Part shown: piece after piece, positions 55,101-64,000 of the stretch
Layout: every line of letters begins with the position of its first letter
How positions within the stretch are numbered: position 1 is the stretch's first letter
NCBI GenBank assembly: GCA_037893225.1
Contig: JAZGUH010000003.1
Coordinates: 2,029,476-2,093,475, forward strand
Source: Hippasteria phrygiana
Taxonomy: Eukaryota > Echinodermata > Asteroidea > Valvatida > Goniasteridae
Length of the DNA stretch: 64,000 nt
Reading direction: 5' to 3'
Made by a program: the position numbers and the translations under genes
Notes under the pieces: generated by a model
Told to the model about the DNA's origin: nothing
Seen by the model: the letters and a program-made list of their open reading frames with translations, nothing else
The model's database searches: none

Positions 55101-58100
55101 GTCGCAATGATGACGTCCACAACTTTTAGCAAGTGCCAACTGTAGGGCGTTGGGGGCTATTTTTTAACTTGTTGTTAAAACAATCGTATTTATCCCGTAA
55201 TTAACGTCTTGGTTGTCCGAACGGTCAAACAAAAATTATGACGACCTAATTAGTTGGACATCATTATTAAAATAGCATTCGATGTTTAGACGGGGATCTC
55301 CCTTGGGGGCGCTATAATCAGGTAATTCAAACTATTTGGGTTGAAAAGTTGATTTTGCGTGTTTTAAACTCTTTATAGATAAACTAGGCGAACTTTCAGA
55401 CAATCCCGGCCAAAATGCTTGGGCCACGTGATGATAAACATACCCTCCTCCGCGCCCCCCGCTCCCCCGCTCAATGTTGTAATATCAAGCCGGAGCGCAT
55501 TCCGCGCAATGAGAGCCAACATTGACCGGGGGCAGGGGGGTCGGGGGCCCAACGAGATTTGGCCGGGATTGTAGTACAAACAAATATGTGAGGGAAACAG
55601 ACAAATACACAAATTTATGGTTAGGGCAAGCCCAGTACCTGTTAAATTGTTCTGGGCTCGATTCCTTCGCTGCTTCCAGTTTCTGGACAAGACTCTGGTG
55701 AACGTCTTTATGTTGCTCCAATAAATTCTTTTCCCTGAGAAAAACCATCACATTTTTGTAGTATAGTTTCAAAATACAAAGGCAATGGACTGTATACTTT
55801 TTTCCAGTTCTAGAATCACCTGTATTGATTTGCACACTTGAATCAGTGCAGTCTTTACAAGAAAGCCAAACTTATTTACGGTGTTTGTAGTGCATTTTGG
55901 GGACAATGTCATCACACTGTGAAACCCTTGGTGGTGATTTTTGCATCCAAAATAGCGGTGGGAGAAATCAGATTTCAAAATCTTGTTTATATATCCTAAT
56001 TTTATTCCAACCGAATACCAGTTATCTGATTCCACCGGTTCCCATCTAGCTCACAGTCATCCCAACAAAAAGTGACGAGCGAGGTGCCGCATGAAAAGCC
56101 CTCCCAATGACTGGATATAGTTTGCACTTTGCAGGATTCAGTGACCACTAAACCTTTACAAAAACACTCCAGAGCCGAATGGTGAAAAAATGGATGGGCA
56201 GGTTATTCATATAACAAGGCCACGAGCAAGTGAATGCAGTTACAATCAGAGACCATGAAGCAAATTGGAGGGTGTTCCAGTTGTTTTCTTTAGCCTGTGT
56301 AACAACAAAATGGAAGACTTAATTTTGATTAAGGTGAAAGGTTGCCTTCGAATATCCAGTTTCCACAATCAAAACCGAATAGTTGAATTCAAACCGAATT
56401 TATATCCCACCACTAATTCAAAATGGAAAGTAGGATTAGGCAGATGTGATTTTAACACTAACGGTCTAATATCACAACCAGAGTCTAGATTCGCAATGAG
56501 GCTTTAGCTGTCTAACCCAAACGTCAAAATGTACTTCCATGCCGAATAGCAGAAAACCACATCAAAGAGGTTTAACCCTAACGTCCTAGGCATCCACTGT
56601 ACTACAAAATACTACTAAATTCTCATAGGCCAGTGTATTAAAAGTACTCTTATACTGCAGTAGTATTTTGTAGTATTCAGTGACGTTAGGGTTAAAGTGT
56701 TACTTGTGGCAGACTTTGTGAGGCTTGACAAGTGTTCTAATGAGCTAAAAACCCAACCTGTTCAATTCTTCCTCCATCTCTTTCCTCTGCATCTGTATGA
56801 CATCTAGAGTTTGCTGAAGTTGCGCTGTAGATGTCTCCAGTTCCTGCCCGAGTAAAACTCTTAGTGTGGTTGCATCATTGGGGTACACTGCACGAGAAAT
56901 TCAAAAAATGACCAATCATGAAACCTTGTCCAGTATACTGTACTGTGTACAAGAAACACAGTCTATTTTTTTGAAAACCTTGTTCAATCCACTGAACACT
57001 ACCCCTCCAAAATCCCCAAATAATCACACCAAAGTTTTGCTGGATTTTGTGTGGTTGCACAAAACGCACAATCTAATCTTGAAAACCATGTCAATCCACA
57101 AACACTAACCCTCCAATATCCAGCAAAATTCACATTAAAATTCTGCTGGATTTTGTGGTCCTGGATTGATGGTGTATACTGTACAAGGAATACCTAATTC
57201 AATCTTCAAAACTTGCTAACTCCACTTACCACCCCTTCAAATCCACCAAATTCAAACCAATGCTTTGCGGGATTTTGATGGATTCTGGACTAACGAGCCC
57301 AGCAACTATTACTTTGCAAAGGCTTGATGTCCCTAGATTCTTTAAGTACAAAGAATGTGCTACTGGATTACCACTACCTATCTATCCTTCGACCGCAGTC
57401 GAGATCAATGCCACTCTGTTTCGCCGTTCAATCTTTTTGGCCATCGCCGCACCCAGTTCATCAAATGTAAGGCCAGTGTCTCTTGATACCGCAGGTAATT
57501 GGCCTTCTTCCTCTGGATGGACATGGAAGTCTCCATAGCAAGGTATCAGAGATGAACAGGGGTGGATTGCAATATGCGGTTTTAAAGCTGTCTATGTGCA
57601 TTAGCCAGTCTTAAAGCTCTGGCTGTATCAGTATAAGTAAGACCATTGCAATGACACGGTCTAAGTGTTTAGACAGTCTTAAAATAGTTAGCTGGGCATG
57701 ATTTTCTTCTATGTAGGCCTAATTGATTTTGAAAAAAATATTGTACTCTTGAATCGCTCCCAAGAATGGCTTTTCAGTTGATAGTTATTAATCATTTGCA
57801 TAGAAGAGCACTGCATCGAGAGATGATTTTTCGGGATAGATTGGACACTTCAGATAAATATGAAGACACAGAGTTGTATTGTATACAGATTTCCTTGACG
57901 ATCAATCTTGCGATTGACAGATTTATGTTTTGCAATGCGCACCACAACCGTGTAACCATGGAGCGTTTATTCGTAAATCATTACTCCTTGCAGGCTTAGT
58001 AAAGACCGGCTTATTGCAGTAAGCTAAGTTTAGCGTCTTATCCAAGACCGTCTAAGAGCAATAGCCGGCTAATTAATAATGGACAGGCTAAGCCAGCCGG

Positions 58101-60324
58101 CTTAGACTGCAGTATTGCAATCCGCCCCTGGTCCTTCGCCCTGTAGCAATGACTTGCAAATCGGGCTCTTCTTTCTGCGACTATAATTGAGATTCTCTGC
58201 ATAAATTTAGGCTTTGGTTGGGTGGTTCTTCCACGACAGATTTTGGACTCGTATTAGAAGCCTGGTGTACATGTATGTGCCACCTAGACGTTTACCACAC
58301 AGCTTTAGGTTTGGGTGGATTCAGGAAGTTTTCCAGCACAAGTGCCTGGAGATTTAGGGTTAACGTACCTATTTCAGAAACTAACTGCTGAACGCTGAAA
58401 TAAAATCTTTCTAAAAATCTACTCTAAACCCCAACACTGGGAAGATATCTGAGCGAGAAGCAATCATATAAGTCCTATGATAAATAATACAGGTACAACC
58501 TCGTTATAATGAACACCGCTATACCAAACATATGGCTACAACTAACATCCGGTTTGGCTTCCAGATTGATGTATTCAATACACACCATTACTCAATGTAA
58601 TGAACGACCACTATAGTGAACATATGTAGACTTACCGGTATATGACTGGTTCTTGCTCAAGTATCTTCCCAGTGTTGGAGTTTAACCCTTTGCGAACGGA
58701 TGACGGGATATGGCGTTGAAAAAAGTGCCACCAGGCCGGATGACGCAGGTTCAATCCATTGTTGGATTATTCTTGATGTCATGCTTGACTGCACAAACAC
58801 ATTGTAGCAGTTCGATTTGGCTGCCACAACCGCTGCAACACCCCAACGTCTCCCGTAAAATACCGTGCCCAAGGGGTTAAAGTCGACTTCAAACAGATTT
58901 TCCTTCTGCGTTCAGCAGTTAGTGTCTGAAGTACATTAACCCTTGTCCCCAGGAAACGTTCCTGACTCTAATCCACCCACCGGTAATCCAGTGGCACATT
59001 TTGCTGTACTTGGGACATCAGGCCTTTATGCAAAGTGTGGTGTTCTAATGTACAGACTTACCTTCTAGAGGGGTGTTCTTTAAGACATGTAACTCTCCCA
59101 TCAGCTGCTTTTCCTTTGCTTTGCAAACTTCGAACATCTTTGGATGAAAAAAAAGTAGCAGAAAAACAGATATTTCTTTAATTTATTTTGTAGAATTTCA
59201 ACTGCAGTATAATCACGATTTCAAGAGTAGACACAGACCACTTATTTTGCATAATAGTCATTAATCCTGGAAATATATTAATGCAAAGCTTCAGAGATAA
59301 GTAGCTGAAGCTTGATCAATGCCACGGATATTACAGCTAAGCGATTTTGTTTTTGTAATTCCCATGACGTTGATTCAAGCTGCAGTAACTTCTGTTCTAT
59401 ATTTAATAGACGTATCCTCATTGAGTGATCCCCACAATGTCGCTTCCCAGGTTGTATCGTAAAATGGGGTGTGATCCCTGGCTATACGGCATTCTGGGTT
59501 TATGACTTCTGACTAGCGCCCACCCGAACAAAGAAACTGACGATTTGGGAGACCGGCAACATGGGGCAAGATAGCTCAGTTGGTAGAGGGCCGGTATGGT
59601 ATTCCGGAGGTCGCAGGTTTGAATCCCGCTCCTGCCAGTTTTCTTTGTTCACTTTGAAAAATAAAAATATATAGATAACTGCTCACTTTGCAGGAGCTTT
59701 AAACTAATTTTTAATACACGCAGAAAAAACTCACCAAACATGAATTTATGTACATAACTGTACCAGTGATGTAGTCGAGGCCATCACAAGGCCACACAAG
59801 ACCCTGCAAGGCCAGCACAATACCAGCAGTCTTAATCCAAGTATCAAGCTATTCAAATGAGCTGTAATAAAAGCATTCCTTTGTCATGGTTTATGCCTGT
59901 TACTTGTGCCTGTTGCAAGCTGGCCTGTTGCAAGCTGGCCTGTTGCAAGCTGGCCTGTTGCAAGCTGGCCTGTTGCAAGCTGGCCTGTTGCAAGCTGGCC
60001 TGTTGCAAGCTGGCCTGTTGCAAGCTGGCCTGTTGCAAGCTGGCCTGTTGCAAGCTGGCCTGTTGCAAGCTGGCCTGTTGCAAGCTGGCCTGTTGCAAGC
60101 TGGCCTTGTGCAAGCTGGCCTTGTGCCTGGCCTTGTGCCTGGCCTTGTGCCTGGCCTTGTGCCTGGCCTTGTGCCTGGCCTTGTGCCTGGCCTTGTGCCT
60201 GGCCTTGTGCCTGGCCTCGACTACAACACTGAACTATACAATGTCAATATGATCATGTACTTACTTGATTTTCAGTAGAACTAACAGTACCCAGTGGTTT
60301 CTCTTTGCTTAAATCTGTATGAAT
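49182..60324 (-). CDS. CENPK: Centromere protein K (kinetochore CCAN subunit), N-terminus unresolved
   Basis: CENP-K belongs to the CENP-H/I/K/M module of the constitutive centromere-associated network. Minus-strand exons: 60324-60265 (tentative), 59137-59062, 56887-56758, 55734-55639, 51297-51156, 50175-50110 and 49340-49182. The last six close in phase and give 222 residues; the tentative exon adds 20 in phase 0. The best match is the C-terminus: DPYITLDESFWPPYVELLL then GIALRHPQ and RIRLVPFHL, as in vertebrate CENP-K. The middle is a heptad-like coiled coil (ELETSTAQLQQTLDVIQ, EMEEELNREKNLLEQHKDV). HFPLP precedes a Ser/Asp-rich linker, as in the human protein. Human CENP-K has 269 residues, so about 30 N-terminal residues and the true start were not found; they may lie to the right of 60324. 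Confidence 0.87.
49431..49614. mobile_element. Family 1 TTAA-type MITE, decayed ends
   Basis: It starts TAAACCCCTTGCACCCGG and ends ATTGAAGGGGTTATAA; both TTAA sites carry changes. Sequence continues into a family 2 start (TAACCCTAACCCCTTTGC). It lies in CENPK's last intron. Confidence 0.6.
49738..50040 (+). repeat. SINE-like repeat
   Basis: It contains GACCCCGGTTCGATTCCAAC, a tRNA B-box-like word, followed by GGGTTTTCCCCATGAATATC and an A-rich tail with AAATAAGATATAAATAAAA. The copy at 1440-1690 shares the body. A tRNA-derived SINE is the likely nature. Confidence 0.6.
50666..50733. mobile_element. 68-bp minimal TTAA element
   Basis: It starts TTAACCCTAACTCCCTAGG and ends GGACTGTTAGGGTTAA. 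It is the shortest member of family 2 seen here. It lies in a CENPK intron. Confidence 0.65.
51807..53688. mobile_element. 1.9-kb DNA transposon with TA target site and CCGTAATTTCCGG ends
   Basis: The ends CCGTAATTTCCGGAATATAG and CTATATTCCGGAAATTACGG are exact inverted repeats flanked by TA on each side. Inside the ends, GCGGCTTATACTCCG words recur on both sides. The interior is GC-rich with short open frames but no protein I recognise. The flanking DNA (about 51675-51755 against 53955-54035) is itself inverted, so this element seems to sit within an older fold-back. The superfamily is not certain; a TA site fits Tc1/mariner or ISL2EU groups. Confidence 0.75.
54040..54212. mobile_element. 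173-bp GC-rich MITE, copy A
   Basis: The ends ACAATCCCGGCCAAA and TTTGGCCGGGATTGT are perfect 15-bp inverted repeats. The interior is an imperfect palindrome (CCGCTCAATGTTG and CAACATTGACCGG). CT lies on both sides. It is identical base for base to copy B at 55400-55572. Confidence 0.88.
54350..54415 (-). repeat. tRNA-derived SINE head
   Basis: On the minus strand TAGTCTAGTGG (A-box-like) is followed by GGTTCGAATCC (B box) at normal spacing. The anticodon arm is not canonical, so a tRNA pseudogene or SINE is more likely than a working tRNA gene. Confidence 0.55.
54474..54909. mobile_element. Roughly 435-bp palindromic element
   Basis: The left margin TTGTTTTGTAGTGCGCATCG is mirrored by CGATGCGCACTGCAAAACAA. 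The arms continue through GCGAAAATCGCATTACG and its partner to a centre near 54690, flanked by AACCCTCGCCAC and GTGGCGAGGGTT. It lies in CENPK intron DNA. Confidence 0.8.
55400..55572. mobile_element. 173-bp GC-rich MITE, copy B
   Basis: It is identical to copy A, in the same orientation, 1,360 bp away. AG lies on both sides. The near end is 66 bases from CENPK exon 55734-55639, downstream in transcript direction. Confidence 0.88.
56572..56695. mobile_element. TTAA-flanked MITE with internal hairpin, copy 2
   Basis: It starts TTAACCCTAACGTCCTAGG and ends GTGACGTTAGGGTTAA; the inner arms are TACTACAAAATACTAC and GTAGTATTTTGTAGTA. It is related to 4752-4909. Confidence 0.7.
57557..58130 (+). 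mobile_element. Harbinger-like transposon relic
   Basis: The ends CAGGGGTGGATTGCAATA and TATTGCAATCCGCCCCTG are inverted with one mismatch. The plus strand at 57766-57880 encodes HRRALHREMIFRDRLD then YEDTELY, which fits the N-terminal region of PIF/Harbinger transposases (RR..R.RIFRDR..P.D..DD.EL.). The frame then dies, so this is a deleted copy. I could not see the expected 3-bp target duplication. Confidence 0.65.
58682..58880. mobile_element. TTAA-flanked MITE, family 1
   Basis: It starts TTAACCCTTTGCGAACGG and ends GTGCCCAAGGGGTTAA. It lies in the CENPK intron just downstream, in transcript direction, of exon 59137-59062. Confidence 0.75.
59500..59665 (+). repeat. tRNA-derived SINE
   Basis: GGCAAGATAGCTCAGTTGGT (A-box region) and GGTTTGAATCC (B box) sit in a tRNA-like frame with acceptor-like ends GGCAAGA and TCCTGCC, but the anticodon arm is degenerate. 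An opposite-strand copy is at 60755-60885. Confidence 0.65.
59770..60230 (+). repeat. Fold-back repeat copy 5 expanded by a minisatellite
   Basis: The start TGTAGTCGAGGCCATCAC and end CCTCGACTACAACACTG are those of the GTCCCTGCAAGTCC fold-back family. Within it, about 14 units of TGTTGCAAGCTGGCC (15 bp, from about 59909) pass into about nine units of TTGTGCCTGGCC (12 bp, to about 60216). The units look like an amplified form of the CAAGTCC words in other copies. Long open frames here (KLACC or LLQAG repeats) come from the repeat and are not a protein gene. Confidence 0.85.
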
Positions 60325-60754
60325 CTGAGTAAAACCAACATCGGTGGAACAGTTACCATAAAAATGTATGTAGAACAGACTAAGAGTAGCCAAATGAATC
60401 TCCGGTGAGAGAGTGATTGTAAGGTTGAGCCCAACTCTTCTCCAACCAAATTAACAATGCGCTTATGTATACTGAACAAGCAGAAGCACGATAAAAGGAC
60501 ATATAATTGTCTTGTAAAGGTAACGGATTAGCATCAGGAGGTAGATACTTCCTTTGGCAAAATTGAGAGTTCTGATTATTGCAGCTATCCTCAACGTGAG
60601 GTACAGTTGCCATCAAAATTCTCAATTCATCTCACAACTGTGAACCAAATCCGAATGATTGTACATAAATGAGGAAGGACCGTTTAAAACAATAGAATTC
60701 GTCAAACAATCCACAAGGGAAACTAACTAGGTAAATTTGAACACATTTTCAAAG

Positions 60755-60885
60755 TGAACAAAGAAACTGGCAGGAGCGGAATTCGAACCTGCGACCTCCG
60801 GGTTACCGTACCGGCGCTCTACCAACTGAGCTATCTTGCCCTATGTTGGCGGTCTCCCAAATGACTTCTGACTAGCGCCGACCCC
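60755..60885 (-). repeat. tRNA-derived SINE, opposite-strand copy
   Basis: The minus strand reads GGGCAAGATAGCTCAGTTGG, then GAGCGCCGGTACGGTAACCC and GGTTCGAATTCC. It is better preserved than the 59500 copy. The presumed anticodon loop has C where U33 is invariant, so a functional tRNA is unlikely. Confidence 0.65.
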
Positions 60886-61111
60886 ACGGTCCGCCGATGA
60901 GCGATTTCAAAGGGCGCACTCTGTCGGATCCCCAGGGACAGTAAATAGCATGGTGCCCTGTTTACAAATAAACATGTTTACTACAACGCTGGCGATTCGG
61001 GGGACGCGTCTCGCCTTGTTGCATAGCTGCTCACACGTAGCGATATCGTACTATTGAGCTCGAAGGATATGACAGTTTCTAGTGAAAAGTTACGTATATT
61101 GCTAGATTAAG

Positions 61112-62002
61112 AATGCCTCGTGAAGTTAGAAAACACTGTTGTATTTGCATAACAGGAGTAAGTTGTAGATTTTGTTTGCATCTAGTGTATATAAGAACGA
61201 TATCAAACCTTGGCTTTTGCTTCAAGATGAACGTGACTGAAGGTGATCTGTACACAAATATTTAACACACAATGAACTTGTTTTAAAAGTTCTGCTTGTA
61301 CGAAATAAAGTCGTTGTAAAATGAGCCAGATGATTGAAGAGGTAGAAAAAAAATCATATCTAGCAGTTTCCTACAACTTCCAGCGCAGCCAAGCTCGTGT
61401 AGGACTACTCCGTCAGCGGCAGGAACACGTCCCTCAACCCCAGCAGCTTTGTATGATGTTGCTGCGCAGCGCGCTTGGAATATGAAAAGAAAAAAACAAG
61501 AGCATGCAACAGCATCCCAAGCAGCAGGCTTGAAAGTTTGCACTCAGTTCTCAAGGGAAACAATAAGTGGATTGCCTGGCCTCATGCTAGAGACTTTGTG
61601 GTTTTTTTCTTTAAAACCCTAGAAAAAGAAGCAAGGCAAAAGTTGTTGGGAAAACGACGAGCAATGAGATCTTCAACAGATGTTCAGATTTTTTTTTTTG
61701 GGGGGGGGGGGCACTGCTCACTTCAGCCGAGTTATGGATGTTAGAAAATATGATAAAACACATCACAGAATCGGTTGCAACAAACATAATGGTGAAAAGC
61801 TTCAGTGATACATTATGACTGCACATTTCAAAGTGGTAAAAGTACAAAATTTCACCTTAATGATGAATGTCAAGGACAGTCACTCTGTAAATCACTCAAC
61901 TTGTTGGGAATATTCGAAGGTGGGAAAGATGATGGGATCAACATTGATGCAGCATTCAACCCCGTTTTTGAGGAACTTCTGAAGATCACTGGGGCATCTT
62001 AA
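61112..62002 (+). other. Possible coding fragments of an unrecognised gene or transposon
   Basis: An ATG at 61112 opens MPREVRKHCCICITG, followed by GTAAGTTG, which looks like a donor after a Cys-rich first exon. Further on, open stretches encode TPAALYDVAAQRAWNMKRKK (about 61433-61492) and FEGGKDDGINIDAAFNPVFE (about 61915-61974), the latter ending with LLKITGAS and a stop. I recognise no family and the joins are not worked out. It could be a decayed transposon gene. Treat as a hint only. Confidence 0.2.
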
Positions 62003-62119
62003 AGTTGCAGCTCCCAAAAATTGAAGGTTCATCAAAAAATCAGAGAACATTTGTGTAGGCTTTGTGAAAGTAAAATAATTTTTCCCTCTTAAGTTATTTA
62101 CTTTTACATTTTTCATTCA

Positions 62120-63343
62120 TATAAAAACCATTCTGTCCGAGGAAAAAAAATATTTAACACACAATGAACTTTTTTTAGAATTTGAGTCATGTTTTAATTT
62201 GGTTGCAAATCATACAATTTACTTGAAATTGTAAAGGTATCTTAAATTGTACCTTTCTGGAAAAATTAAGGGTTTTTCACAAAACCATGAAAGTCAATAG
62301 TCAAGTCTGGTCAATTGTAGTCTGGTCAAGTGGATACATGATAATTCACGAGGATCTCTTCTCTTTGGCGAGTCAGATCTTTGAGTCATTTGCCATGTTT
62401 AAACAAGACATGGGTGTGATAAGAGGACCCATGATAGCAACTAACAAGAGATCGATATCCGATGCAAGTCCATGCAACATGAAAACAGTGGCATAACTTG
62501 GGTTGAACTGGGGGGGGGGGGGGGGGGGGGGTTGACAACACCTGAGTGAATAAATTTTTCGGGGGGGGGGGGGGCTGAAGGCAACAATGTAATCGTTTTT
62601 GTTGAAGATTTTAAATGGGGGAGAGGAGGCGGCACGTGTCCCCCATGCACGCCATAGTTACATGTAGGCCACTGTATGAAGCATGTACATGTATTGTACT
62701 TTGAACATCCTCCTCAAATATTTTGTTCAGTGCTACTTTATGCAATTCTTTATGAAGTAATCAGACGATGTATGACTGGGCGTCTTTCTTAAGCATCCCC
62801 TGATGGCGGTCATCCATGTGGTACTTTGGAGAGAAAAAATCAAGTAACCAGACGACTTAGGACTGGAAGACTTTAATTACTTCAGCACTCTTTGATGGTG
62901 ATCACCACTGTTTAATCAGAAGAGAGTACTACTTCCCTTTGATGGCAACCTGTAGAGTCTGCTTAATTTGTTTCCCGCAGCGAACACGAATAGGAAAGAA
63001 TTCAGAATTGGGGTTCCTTGTTTAGTTATTTAAAGAAAAGAAAATAATAAAAAATAATCTTCTAACTTGGATTTCAGGTACAATGCATATACAATGTATT
63101 GTGGAAACTTGAGTAATCTGGATCTATAGCAGGGCGAAGGGATTAATCCAGGGGGGGGGGTCTAGTTTTAGCTGAAAAGGGGTGAAAACTCGGGGGGGGG
63201 GGGGGTGTTAACATAACAGGTATGCACCGCTTTTGTCTGCATAACATTAAACCTGCTTCCTTTGAGTACATCAAATAGGTAGTTTATGCAGAAATAGCAT
63301 GTGTGCCTCCTGCATGCCCTCTTCCATGAGCACAGAGAGCTTA

Positions 63344-63375
<32 letters not shown>

Positions 63376-63430
63376 AATGCTGGACCTGCCCCAGTGATAT
63401 TAAAATGGAAAGATTTTACTTAAATAACCC
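62120..63430. other. Right-hand intergenic region with homopolymer runs
   Basis: No gene is visible. It contains poly-G runs at about 62510-62531 and 62560-62573, a G-run near 63192 and a roughly 28-base poly-C at 63345-63372. A pair of direct words, TTTAACACACAATGAACTT, occurs at 61260 and 62152. Confidence 0.5.
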
Positions 63431-63433
63431 CAC

Positions 63434-63775
63434 AGCAAAATCTTGGAAAACAAATTACTCTCCTTGATAAAAACTATCAAAATATGTGGCTCAGCCTGTT
63501 ATTTCAAGATTTATGTCAGCAAAATCTGTAAAAATGAGGCAGAAATCAACATGTGCCAACTTGAAAAACATATGCATGTAACACAAATAACACAAACTTT
63601 CTTCCCCTATATTGCACAAACATTTCCCAACTAAGTTCTCAAATTCCCCAAAGGTTGTGCCAAGTGTTTATACAATTCTGAAAACAGACGGATGATTCTT
63701 TTCCAGAATTTGCTTTTCCTGACCGATTTTAGTAGGATGTATATACTGAAGTAAAATCTTTCCGTTTAGTGTTTA
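63434..63775 (+). repeat. Dispersed repeat, second copy of 18435-18785
   Basis: CTGTAAAAATGAGGCAGAAA, the TTTCCCAACTAAGT region and TTTGCTTTTCCTGACCGATTT follow the order of the 18.4-kb copy with small gaps. Confidence 0.6.
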
Positions 63776-63891
63776 TACAAAATACGTGTAGAATTCATCG
63801 TGCATTGAGTACATGTACATTCGCTATGCATGCTCACTACGTTATATTGTACATGCTCTAGTCTTATCTTGCCACCACCAAGCCTACTTAC

Positions 63892-63987
63892 AATGTCGAA
63901 ATTATGCCGATTGTAACACCCATCAGCATGTTGATGAACGCTGGAATAAATCTACTTCCCGTCCTTTTGACCACGAACACGACCAAT
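63892..63987 (-). CDS. Possible internal exon of an unidentified membrane protein
   Basis: On the minus strand ATTCACAG precedes and GTAAGTAGG follows a 96-base stretch whose phase-2 reading gives LVVFVVKRTGSRFIPAF followed by NMLMGVTIGIIST. This is hydrophobic with a basic turn, as in a two-segment membrane hairpin. Other exons would lie beyond the right edge and in 60.4-63.9 kb, where I found none. No family was recognised. Confidence 0.35.
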
Positions 63988-64000
63988 CTGTGAATACATT

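Noticed and set aside
57395..57540. Minus-strand open frame (GLTFDELGAAMAKKIERRNR) inside the CENPK gene
   Set aside because: It looks protein-like, but has no matching splice phase with CENPK exons and lies beside a Harbinger relic. It is probably transposon-derived; left unannotated.
59570..59640. Possible tRNA gene (GCTCAGTTGGT and GGTTTGAATCC)
   Set aside because: The anticodon arm does not fold properly and U33 is missing. The inverted copy at 60770-60840 and shared flanks show it is a SINE.
59853..60278. Open frames of KLACC, LLQAG and SLQQA repeats on both strands
   Set aside because: The 15- and 12-bp units are multiples of three without stops, so every frame stays open. There is no start context, splice site or homologue.

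Overview
This is nuclear DNA from an animal. The protein-coding genes have introns with metazoan splice signals, and their exons match vertebrate orthologues over their full length. The intergenic and intronic DNA is packed with small inverted-repeat transposons. Gene content and repeat style suggest a marine invertebrate, probably an invertebrate deuterostome (echinoderm, hemichordate or lancelet grade). I could not fix the species. There is no prokaryotic or viral locus.

Eight genes were identified by reading conserved exons and checking that every splice phase closes. Left to right: TAFAZZIN (minus, 5' part only, runs off the left edge); TRMT10C (minus, one coding exon, 5409-6788); TXNL4B (plus, 3 exons, 10148-12115); ZCRB1 (minus, 7 exons, 22603-13272); RTCB (minus, 12 exons, 38108-25925); UQCC5/SMIM4 (plus, 2 exons, 39962-41187); UQCC6/BRAWNIN (plus, 2 exons, 41560-46057); CENPK (minus, at least 7 exons, about 60324-49182). 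A possible exon of a membrane protein lies at the right edge.

Two themes stand out. The first is RNA processing. TRMT10C (mitochondrial RNase P), RTCB (tRNA ligase), TXNL4B (splicing) and ZCRB1 (the 31K protein of the U11/U12 minor-spliceosome snRNP) sit together. RTCB itself contains an AT-AC intron with textbook U12-type donor, branch point and acceptor, so the product of one gene here should be needed to splice its neighbour. The second is mitochondrial function. Two micropeptide assembly factors of respiratory complex III, UQCC5 and UQCC6, lie head-to-tail with only 372 bp between stop and start codons. TAFAZZIN and TRMT10C are also mitochondrial.

The rest is mobile DNA. At least 18 short elements are bounded by TTAA (piggyBac-like). 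ZCRB1 intron 1 carries three 1-2 kb fold-back elements with 8-9 bp target duplications. Other features are perfect palindromes of 62 and about 120 bp, two identical 173-bp MITEs, a hAT MITE, a Harbinger relic, tRNA-derived SINEs, a 15/12-bp minisatellite, and a 2.5 kb array in the UQCC6 intron holding about a dozen doublets of the CRE-like palindrome TGACGTCA. Gene-poor stretches are described entry by entry.
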